Shown in pieces: positions 32,151 to 39,327 of a stretch of 45,763 bases of DNA. The position numbers were made by a program, and so were the translations under genes. Location: NCBI GenBank assembly GCA_016868585.1, contig VGGR01000011.1:1-45763 (forward strand). Reading direction: 5' to 3'. The stretch's first letter is position 1; each line of letters begins with the position of its first letter. This DNA comes from Bacteroidota bacterium. GTDB taxonomy: Bacteria > Bacteroidota > Bacteroidia > Chitinophagales > Chitinophagaceae. The notes beneath the pieces were generated by a model. The model made no database searches and had not been told where the DNA came from. It was given only the letters and a program-made list of their open reading frames with translations.

Positions 32151-33626
32151 ATGGCTATGCATCAACGATTTCAACAAAAACTGCTGCAACGATTATCTCC
32201 GCAGCAGATTCAACTGATGAAGTTGTTGCAAGTGCCTACCGCTTCTCTTGAAACACGGATCAAAGAAGAGTTAGAAGAAAACCCTGCATTAGAGTTAGAA
32301 CCCGAACGTTTTGAAGAAAAAGAAAATGCTGAAGAGGATTTTGATCCTACTGATGAAACCAAGGATGAGGCTGGGGCTGATTCGTTCGAAGAAGATCAGG
32401 CAAACGATTACATTCAGGATGACGATGATGAGGCAGATTATAAATTGCGGGATACTAATTATCCGGAATTTTCGGAGGAACGCCAACATCCCATTCGTTC
32501 AGGTACCAGCTTCTATGATCTATTAACCGATCAATTACAATTACTAAGTCTGGATACAACACAACAAACCATTGCGGAACAGTTAGTGGGCAGTATTGAT
32601 GAGGATGGTTATTTACGCCGGGACACTTCAGCCCTAGTAGATGATCTGGCGTTCAAACAAAATGTGATTGTTACCGAACCCGATGTGGAATCGGTCATTG
32701 GACTAATTCAACAATTTGATCCACCCGGAGTGGCTGCACGTAATTTACAAGAATGTTTACTCCTCCAGCTCAAACGAAAAGAGCACCCGGATCCGCTCGA
32801 TGCCATTGCCATCAATATTCTTACTCATTATTTTGATGAGTTCTCTCGAAAGCATTACGATAAAATTCAAAAAGCCATTGCTGTAACGGAGAGTGAGATG
32901 CGTGGGGTGATCCAATTGGTTACAAAACTCAATCCCAAGCCAGGTGGTGAATCTCCGGATGATAAGCAAGAGCTTAACTACGTAGTGCCTGATTTTTTTA
33001 TTTATAACAACGGGGGCAAGCTGGAATTAACGCTTAACAGGCGAAATGCTCCCGAGTTACGAATCAGTGTGGGGTATAAGGATATGCTGCGTGATTATGA
33101 GAAAGGGGCTAAAAAAGATAAACGACAAAAAGAAGCAGCCCTGTTTATCAAACAAAAAATTGAAGCGGCAAAATGGTTTATCGATGCTATTAAACAACGT
33201 CAGCAAACCTTATTGCTCACTATGCAAGCGATAGTAGAGCTGCAGCGGGATTTTTTGATAAGCGGCGATGAATCAGATTTACACCCTATGATCCTAAAAG
33301 ATGTAGCAGTGGCTATTGGATTAGACATTTCAACCGTAAGCCGCGTAGCTAATAGTAAATATGTTCAAACCGAGTTTGGAACTTATCGACTTAAGTTTTT
33401 CTTTAACGAGGCGCTTACCACAGATACCGGCGAAGAGGTTTCAACACGGGAGGTAAAAAGAATTTTAAGTGATCTGGTTGCGGGAGAGGATAAAAAAAAT
33501 CCTGTCAGTGACGAAAGATTAACTGAGCTATTACATGAAAAAGGGTATGAGATAGCCAGAAGAACCGTGGCTAAATACCGCGAGCAATTATTGATTCCCG
33601 TTGCTCGACTTCGACGGGAGTTGTGA
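32151..33626 (+). CDS. rpoN: RNA polymerase sigma-54 factor
   Basis: A 491-residue sigma-54. Region I is Gln- and Leu-rich (LLQRLSPQQIQLMKLLQ), followed by the acidic region II (about 50-105, long Asp/Glu runs). The core-binding domain follows (about 115-320), then a helix-turn-helix part (DISTVSRVANSKYVQTEFGTY) and the RpoN box ARRTVAKYRE at 469-478 that reads the -24 element. It directs transcription that needs AAA+ activators; no such activator gene is in this window. The 3' end overlaps the convergent glucosaminidase gene by 39 bases. Confidence 0.97.
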   Translation: MAMHQRFQQKLLQRLSPQQIQLMKLLQVPTASLETRIKEELEENPALELEPERFEEKENAEEDFDPTDETKDEAGADSFEEDQANDYIQDDDDEADYKLRDTNYPEFSEERQHPIRSGTSFYDLLTDQLQLLSLDTTQQTIAEQLVGSIDEDGYLRRDTSALVDDLAFKQNVIVTEPDVESVIGLIQQFDPPGVAARNLQECLLLQLKRKEHPDPLDAIAINILTHYFDEFSRKHYDKIQKAIAVTESEMRGVIQLVTKLNPKPGGESPDDKQELNYVVPDFFIYNNGGKLELTLNRRNAPELRISVGYKDMLRDYEKGAKKDKRQKEAALFIKQKIEAAKWFIDAIKQRQQTLLLTMQAIVELQRDFLISGDESDLHPMILKDVAVAIGLDISTVSRVANSKYVQTEFGTYRLKFFFNEALTTDTGEEVSTREVKRILSDLVAGEDKKNPVSDERLTELLHEKGYEIARRTVAKYREQLLIPVARLRREL

Positions 33627-34127
33627 ACTTTTACTCTGCCCTGTTTTATCCAATCCATTTTTTTTTATAGCTCCTGTAATGAGTCGGCGCCAGGTTTCCG
33701 GAACCTCTGAATAACCTGTTTTACTCAGGGCCAAAAGCCAGAAACGATAATCAGGATTGCCAGCCAAGGCGGAGTAAAATTTTTTCCGTTCTACCAGTTT
33801 ACAAAAATCAACGAAAGAAGCGGTGTCGGAGCTGTACTTTTTATAACTACTCCGAATACCTTTTGTTTTCAGCAAATCGTTTTTCCCTTTGATCCCAAAA
33901 AAATTATGCAATAATCGACTGTTACGACTGGTACCGTTGCCTGACTCAATGACGGCTACACCTAAAATAACAGCGCTGGGTATTTTATACACTGCGGCAA
34001 GAGAATCAACAAGGGCTTGGTATTTTTCGAGAAAGCTTGGTTGTTGAGCACTCAAACTGAATTGAAAAAAAAGAAGGTAAAAAATCGGTACAAGTCCGTA
34101 TTGAGCAACCGAAGCGAATGTTTTCAT
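33588..34127 (-). CDS. Exported glucosaminidase-domain (GH73/FlgJ-like) protein
   Basis: A 179-residue protein with a signal peptide or anchor (about 1-28). The glucosaminidase fold follows, with LAAVYKIPSAVILGVAVIESGNG carrying the likely catalytic Glu61, then NFFGIKG and FVDFCKLV helices. The expected activity is cutting the N-acetylglucosaminyl bonds of peptidoglycan during cell-wall turnover. The C-terminal tail is Lys/Ser-rich and is encoded opposite the last codons of rpoN (39-base overlap), an unusual arrangement that could produce mutual antisense effects. Confidence 0.82.
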   Translation of the reverse strand: MKTFASVAQYGLVPIFYLLFFQFSLSAQQPSFLEKYQALVDSLAAVYKIPSAVILGVAVIESGNGTSRNSRLLHNFFGIKGKNDLLKTKGIRSSYKKYSSDTASFVDFCKLVERKKFYSALAGNPDYRFWLLALSKTGYSEVPETWRRLITGAIKKNGLDKTGQSKSSQLPSKSSNGNQ

Positions 34128-34245
34128 TACTTTTTAGTCTGTGCGCTGACAAAAATATACGAAAATTGATCAGGAGTTTTTATTCTTTTGGAACTAAGGA
34201 ATGTTGATCCAGCAGTTAAATTAATGTACTTTGCACGGTATACTT

Positions 34246-34902
34246 ATGCCTAATCAACCGGTCACAACATATCGGACAAATTCAAAAATCTGGAAAGCAT
34301 TGGCTTCACTGTTATCGTATTTATTTCATCCGATATTTGTGCCTGTTTATTTCATACTTTTTTTACTCTATGTGCATCCGTTACATTTTTTAGGATACAC
34401 TTCGCAGGAACGATTGCTGATCTTATTGCAGGCCATCTCCATGTTTAGTTTTTTCCCCTTGGTAACCGTTGGATTACTCAAAGCGCTGGGATTTATTTCC
34501 TCTATACAGTTGCGCGAGCAAAAAGATCGGATTATTCCCCTGGTAGCCTCGGGCATATGGTATTTCTGGATTTGGTATGTGTGGAAAAACATGCCGGAGC
34601 ATCCAGTGGTATCTGTTCAATATGCATTGGGTATTTGGCTTTCCTCCATTGCGGCTCTATTGCTCAACACCCGATTCAAGATCAGTTTGCATGCGCTTGC
34701 CTTGGGCGTTACCCTTTGTTTACTGTTACAAATGGCGGTGCTTGAAAACTTATATTACGGCATGTGGATCTCTGTTGCGCTGCTGATTACCGGGATGGTT
34801 TCCTCCGCTCGTTTATATCTTGATTCTCATCGTCCGGGAGAAGTTTATGGGGGGCTTTTTGTGGGCGCCTTATCCGTTTTTATAGCAGGGTATTTTGTAT
34901 AA
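34246..34902 (+). CDS. PAP2-like polytopic membrane protein
   Basis: The ATG at 34246 (MPNQPVTTYR) gives 218 residues; an upstream TTG is not needed. About six membrane helices are visible. The last part, SSARLYLDSHRPGEVYGGLFVGA, resembles the end of the PAP2 phosphatase signature (SRxxLxxHxPxDVxxG), with Asp replaced by Glu at the final acidic position; the earlier KxxxxxxRP motif is only loosely present (LREQKDRIIPL). It may be a lipid-phosphatase relative that has lost activity, or an isoprenoid-phosphate-binding protein. A near-consensus box TACTTTG lies 16 bases upstream. Confidence 0.55.
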   Translation: MPNQPVTTYRTNSKIWKALASLLSYLFHPIFVPVYFILFLLYVHPLHFLGYTSQERLLILLQAISMFSFFPLVTVGLLKALGFISSIQLREQKDRIIPLVASGIWYFWIWYVWKNMPEHPVVSVQYALGIWLSSIAALLLNTRFKISLHALALGVTLCLLLQMAVLENLYYGMWISVALLITGMVSSARLYLDSHRPGEVYGGLFVGALSVFIAGYFV

Positions 34903-34995
34903 AACACTATAAAACAACAAGTTATTTTTATTTTTTTGCAGAAAAGCCACTAAAAAATTGTTCCAAAATAATTAGTTTTTATTTGCTAAAAGTAT

Positions 34996-35003
34996 TAGTT
35001 TTG
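34996..35003 (+). promoter_or_regulatory. Candidate -7 box of recA
   Basis: TAGTTTTG fits TAnnTTTG and ends 19 bases before the recA ATG. I see no LexA-type SOS operator in the 120 bases upstream. Confidence 0.45.
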
Positions 35004-35022
35004 TATTCTAAACCAATAAAAC

Positions 35023-36027
35023 ATGTCTTCAAATAATGACAAGCTGAAAGCCCTGAAGCTGACCATGGACAAGATCGATAAAGATTATGGAAAGGGTAGC
35101 GTGATGATGATGAACGAAAAAGCGGAAGTGCAACAAGAGGTGGTGTCAACAGGATCGATTGCTTTAGATACAGCGCTTGGAATAGGCGGTCTTCCCAAAG
35201 GAAGAATAGTAGAAATATACGGGCCGGAGTCATCTGGTAAAACAACCATCGCCATTCATGTAATAGCAGAGGCGCAGAAAAAAGGGGGCATGTGTGCTAT
35301 TATTGATGCAGAGCATGCCTTTGACAGCAGCTATGCGCAAAAATTAGGAGTGAACGTAGAAAGCCTCTTGATTTCTCAACCTGATTATGGTGAGCAGGCG
35401 CTTGAAATTGCCGACCGCTTGATTTTATCAGGAGCATTGGATGTGGTGGTAATTGACTCGGTGGCTGCACTGGTTCCCAAGAGTGAGTTAGAGGGTGAAA
35501 TGGGAGATAGTAAAATGGGCTTGCATGCTCGCTTAATGAGCCAAGCTTTGAGAAAGCTTACGGCTACCATTGCAAAAACAAATACCATTTGCATTTTCAT
35601 CAACCAATTACGTGAAAAGATCGGAGTGATGTTTGGTAATCCTGAAACAACAACAGGTGGTAATGCCTTGAAGTTTTATGCTTCCGTTCGTTTGGATATT
35701 CGCAGAATTCAACAGATAAAAGATGGTGACGAGGCCATCGGTAACCACGTTAAAGTAAAAGTGGTAAAAAATAAAGTGGCACCTCCATTCCGTGCGGCTG
35801 AATTTGATATCATATTTGGCGAGGGTATTTCTAAAGCCGGGGAGATCATTGATATGGGGACCGATCTGGGCATTATTAATAAAAGCGGAAGTTGGTATAG
35901 CTATAATGACGACAAACTGGGTCAGGGCCGTGAGTCCGTAAAGCAACTGATGCTGGATAATCCAGAAATGGCTGCCGAAATAGAAGCTAAGATTCGCGAA
36001 AAAATAAAAGAGGCACAAAACACATAA
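35023..36027 (+). CDS. recA: Recombinase RecA
   Basis: A 334-residue RecA of normal length. Walker A is GPESSGKTT (67-75), Walker B the [17 protein letters not shown] region, and the conserved loop L2 region reads [36 protein letters not shown]. It forms filaments on single-stranded DNA, drives strand exchange and triggers self-cleavage of LexA-type repressors where present. It has its own candidate promoter and terminator, and opens a run of DNA-repair genes with uvrB and polA. Confidence 0.98.
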   Translation: MSSNNDKLKALKLTMDKIDKDYGKGSVMMMNEKAEVQQEVVSTGSIALDTALGIGGLPKGRIVEIYGPESSGKTTIAIHVIAEAQKKGGMCAIIDAEHAFDSSYAQKLGVNVESLLISQPDYGEQALEIADRLILSGALDVVVIDSVAALVPKSELEGEMGDSKMGLHARLMSQALRKLTATIAKTNTICIFINQLREKIGVMFGNPETTTGGNALKFYASVRLDIRRIQQIKDGDEAIGNHVKVKVVKNKVAPPFRAAEFDIIFGEGISKAGEIIDMGTDLGIINKSGSWYSYNDDKLGQGRESVKQLMLDNPEMAAEIEAKIREKIKEAQNT

Positions 36028-36057
36028 GCTTATCCATTAATAATCAATGGATTATTT

Positions 36058-36089
36058 AAGACCTGCTCCGGAAAGGACAGGTCTTTTTG
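36058..36089 (+). terminator. Intrinsic terminator after recA
   Basis: AAGACCTG (36058-36065) pairs with CAGGTCTT (36078-36085), with an inner TCC/GGA extension, followed by a T-run. Confidence 0.8.
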
Positions 36090-36161
36090 CTTTTTGAGAA
36101 TTCAAAAAAGCAAATTCAAAGTATAAACATTGAATATTTGCATTCATTTAATTATTTATCG

Positions 36162-36647
36162 ATGACAGAAAAAACCGCAAATAAAAAAGGTTGGGTTAAA
36201 AAGGCGCTTATTGCTCTTCTATCTATTTTTCTTTTGGGAGTAGTGTCTTTCTGGTATATCTTAAATGAAAATTTTAAGGACACGGCTTTAACGGAATCAA
36301 CTTTTACGGTTAATGCTCAAGAGTTGATCAACGCTTTTCAAACTAATGATAGTCTGGCTAATGCTACCTATCAGGAACAGTTGATCACAGTGCATGGAAG
36401 GATTACGGAGACGGAAGCAGCAGACACCACTGTCAATATAAAGTTTGTTGATCCGATTACGGATTCGTACCTGATTTTTGCCTTCCAGGCTCAACATATC
36501 TCAGATGCCAAAATCTTAGAAGCAGGAGACAGTGTTGCCATCAAGGGTTCTTGCAGCGGAAATATCTATAGTCAGCTTAGAAAAGCAAATATGATTAGTT
36601 TCAAACGTGCTGTGTTGGTTGAAAAATTTAGAAACTTTAAACAATAA
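36162..36647 (+). CDS. Membrane-anchored OB-fold (tRNA_anti-like) protein
   Basis: The start at 36162 (MTEKTANKKGW) gives 161 residues; the earlier start at 36087 lies in the recA terminator region. A basic N-terminus is followed by one membrane helix (about 14-34). The periplasmic part is an OB-fold of the tRNA_anti-like family (PF12869): VNAQELINAFQTNDSLANATY, then LITVHGRITET and DSVAIKGSCSGN. Its role is unknown. It is followed 2 bases later by a YceI gene, so the two are an operon and may act together in the envelope. Confidence 0.72.
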   Translation: MTEKTANKKGWVKKALIALLSIFLLGVVSFWYILNENFKDTALTESTFTVNAQELINAFQTNDSLANATYQEQLITVHGRITETEAADTTVNIKFVDPITDSYLIFAFQAQHISDAKILEAGDSVAIKGSCSGNIYSQLRKANMISFKRAVLVEKFRNFKQ

Positions 36648-36649
36648 AT

Positions 36650-37189
36650 ATGAAAAAAACAGTTCTGGTACTTTCGTTGATTGTTTTTACCAACGTTTTA
36701 TTTGCTCAAACAAAAAAAACAACTTCAGCAACGGTTGCCTTTGATGCTACCACAGCACTTGATGCATTACCAAAAGCAGAGAACAAAACAGTAATTGCTG
36801 AAATCGATACTCAAACAGGTCAGATAGGTTTCGAAGCCGCTGTTAAGAATTTTACTTTCCCCAAGCCTACCATCCAGGAACACTTTAACGAAGAAAGATG
36901 GTTGAATTCTAACAAGTATCCGGCTTTTACTTTTATGGGCAAAATCAGTGAGGTAACTAAATATAATTTTTCTAACAACGGTATTTATAACGTTACGGTA
37001 ACAGGTCAGTTAACCATCAAGGACAAAACAAACAATATAACAACATCAGCCACTATCGAAGTAAAGAATGGTACTTTAGTAGCTGCTGCTACTTTCACCA
37101 TTGTATTGGCTGATTATGGTGTACAGGTGGGTAATAGCGGTAAGATTGCTGGCGAACCTAAGATCACTGTATCTGCGGAGTTGAAGTAA
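36650..37189 (+). CDS. YceI-family periplasmic lipocalin-like protein
   Basis: A 179-residue protein with a signal peptide (about 1-20, VLFAQ). The YceI fold is recognised by GQIGFEAAVKNFTFPKPTIQEHFNEERWLNS, by YPAFTFMGKI, and by GQLTIKDKTNNITTSATIEV. Relatives bind long isoprenoid lipids such as polyprenyl chains; here the partner is unknown. It is coupled to the OB-fold gene upstream and ended by a strong terminator that touches uvrB. Confidence 0.88.
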   Translation: MKKTVLVLSLIVFTNVLFAQTKKTTSATVAFDATTALDALPKAENKTVIAEIDTQTGQIGFEAAVKNFTFPKPTIQEHFNEERWLNSNKYPAFTFMGKISEVTKYNFSNNGIYNVTVTGQLTIKDKTNNITTSATIEVKNGTLVAAATFTIVLADYGVQVGNSGKIAGEPKITVSAELK

Positions 37190-37211
37190 TTATTAAGTTT
37201 AGTAATAACCA

Positions 37212-37247
37212 AAGGGCTGTCCTAATTTTGCAGGGCAGCCCTTTTTT
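37212..37247 (+). terminator. Intrinsic terminator after yceI, abutting uvrB
   Basis: A 12-base stem (37212-37223 with 37232-37243, one G-T pair) with loop AATTTTGC and a T-run to 37247. The uvrB ATG is at 37250. Confidence 0.85.
37223..37230 (+). promoter_or_regulatory. Candidate uvrB -7 box inside the terminator loop
   Basis: TAATTTTG fits TAnnTTTG and lies at the top of the yceI terminator hairpin, 19 bases before the uvrB ATG. A weak -33 box (TTTA, 37198-37201) is 21 bases upstream. One short segment may therefore end one transcript and start the next. Confidence 0.45.
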
Positions 37248-37249
37248 CT

Positions 37250-39292
37250 ATGGCCTTTAATCTTCAATCTCCTTTTACGCCGGCAGGTGACCAGCCCGAG
37301 GCAATTCGGCAACTGACAGAGGGGATATTGACAGGAGAAAAATTTCAGACCTTATTGGGGGTTACCGGAAGTGGTAAAACATTTACCATGGCCAATGTTA
37401 TTCAACAGGTTCAAAAACCTACACTGGTGTTGACGCATAATAAAACATTGGTGGCACAGTTATATGGCGAATTCAGACAGTTCTTTCCTGAAAATGCAGT
37501 GGAGTATTTTGTTTCTTACTATGACTATTATCAACCGGAGGCCTATATGCCGGTCAGCGACACGTACATTGAAAAAGATCTTTCCATTAATGAGGAATTA
37601 GACAAGCTTCGTTTGAGAGCTACGTCTAGTTTATTAAGTGGACGTCGTGATATTATTGTGGTTGCTTCTGTGAGTTGCATCTATGCTATGGGGAATCCGG
37701 TTGATTATATGAATGGGATTATTCGGTTGGAAAAAGGACAGGTGCTTTCCCGACAAGCTTTTTTACATGCATTGGTAAATTCGTTATATAACCGCACTAC
37801 ACTGGAATTTGAGCGGGGTACGTTTCGGGTAAAGGGAGATACGGTTGATATCAATATCCCCTATTTGGATGTAGCGTACCGCATTCATTTTTTTGGGGAC
37901 CAAATTGAATTGCTGGAAACCATCGAAGTGCTTTCGGGAAAAAGAATAAACACCATAGAGCATGTGGCAATTTTCCCTGCCAACCTATATGTGGCTCCAA
38001 AAGATGTATTGCAACAGGTGATCCATGAGATTCAGGATGAAGCGCTGGCACAAGAGAATTATTTTAAATCGCAAGGCAAGCTAATTGAAGCACAGCGATT
38101 AAAAGAGCGTGTGAATTACGATTTAGAAATGATTCGAGAGTTGGGCTATTGTAGCGGAATTGAAAATTATTCTCGATTTTTTGATCGTCGTAAACCAGGC
38201 ACTCGTCCTTTTTGTTTACTGGATTATTTTCCTGCTGATTTTTTAATGGTGATCGATGAAAGTCATCAAACCATTCCACAAGTGAGTGGTATGTATGGGG
38301 GTGATCGTAGTCGTAAATTGACATTGGTGGATTATGGGTTTCGATTACCTTCTGCATTAGATAACAGGCCACTGAATTTTCATGAGTTTGAATCGCTTCA
38401 ACAACAAGTAGTATTTGTTTCTGCAACCCCTGGCAATTACGAATTAGAAAAGTGTGAAGGAGTGTTAATAGAACAAGTAGTTCGGCCTACTGGCTTATTA
38501 GATCCTCCCATTGAGATACGCCCGAGTAAAAATCAAATTGACGATCTATTAGATGCCATTGATAAACGTGTAAAGCAAGGAGATCGCGTATTGGTAACTA
38601 CCTTGACTAAACGTATGGCGGAGGAAATGAATAAGTACTTGCATCGGATTGACATTCGTTCTAAATTTATTCATAGCGATGTGGATACGCTGGAACGCAT
38701 AGAGATATTACGTGCTTTGCGATTAGGTAAAATCAATGTATTGGTGGGGGTTAACTTATTGCGTGAAGGTTTGGATATTCCTGAAGTTTCATTAGTGGCA
38801 ATATTGGATGCAGATAAGGAAGGATTTTTACGCAATGAGAAATCGCTGACCCAAACTGCCGGACGCGCTGCTCGTAATGTAAATGGGTTGGTTATTTTTT
38901 ACGCGGATAAGATTACGGAAAGCATACAACGCACCATCGATGAATCTACCCGTCGTCGACAAAAACAATTGACCTATAATCAAGCCCACGGTATAACACC
39001 TGCTACTATTCAAAAATCTACCCGGGAAATTTTTGCTCAAACATCTGTATTGGATATTTTGAATGACGGAGATGATGCTAATGCTATGGAGGCCCATAGT
39101 TTGAAGCAACTTACTACTATTTTGGACGAACAAGTGGAGTATATTTTTAAATCAGATCTGGAGAAGGCCATAAAAAAAGTCAAGAGGGAAATGGCTAAAG
39201 CAGCCCAGCGACAAGATTATATGGAGGCGGCTTGCCTTCGAGACGAAGTGTTTCGATTGGAGGCTTGTTTGAAAGAGCATAATAGGGGTTAG
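37250..39292 (+). CDS. uvrB: Excinuclease ABC subunit B
   Basis: A 680-residue UvrB of normal length. Walker A is GVTGSGKT (37-44), and the damage-probing beta-hairpin region reads VEYFVSYYDYYQPEAYMP. DESH-type motif II is MVIDESHQTIPQ, and helicase motifs V-VI are LVGVNLLREGLDIPEVSL and QTAGRAARN. The UVR motif that binds UvrC closes the protein (about 643-676, REMAKAAQRQDYMEAACLRDE). It verifies DNA damage handed over by UvrA; uvrA and uvrC are not in this window. Confidence 0.97.
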   Translation: MAFNLQSPFTPAGDQPEAIRQLTEGILTGEKFQTLLGVTGSGKTFTMANVIQQVQKPTLVLTHNKTLVAQLYGEFRQFFPENAVEYFVSYYDYYQPEAYMPVSDTYIEKDLSINEELDKLRLRATSSLLSGRRDIIVVASVSCIYAMGNPVDYMNGIIRLEKGQVLSRQAFLHALVNSLYNRTTLEFERGTFRVKGDTVDINIPYLDVAYRIHFFGDQIELLETIEVLSGKRINTIEHVAIFPANLYVAPKDVLQQVIHEIQDEALAQENYFKSQGKLIEAQRLKERVNYDLEMIRELGYCSGIENYSRFFDRRKPGTRPFCLLDYFPADFLMVIDESHQTIPQVSGMYGGDRSRKLTLVDYGFRLPSALDNRPLNFHEFESLQQQVVFVSATPGNYELEKCEGVLIEQVVRPTGLLDPPIEIRPSKNQIDDLLDAIDKRVKQGDRVLVTTLTKRMAEEMNKYLHRIDIRSKFIHSDVDTLERIEILRALRLGKINVLVGVNLLREGLDIPEVSLVAILDADKEGFLRNEKSLTQTAGRAARNVNGLVIFYADKITESIQRTIDESTRRRQKQLTYNQAHGITPATIQKSTREIFAQTSVLDILNDGDDANAMEAHSLKQLTTILDEQVEYIFKSDLEKAIKKVKREMAKAAQRQDYMEAACLRDEVFRLEACLKEHNRG

Positions 39293-39327
39293 TCTTAGTT
39301 CCTCTCCCGAATAGTTATCTTAGCAGC

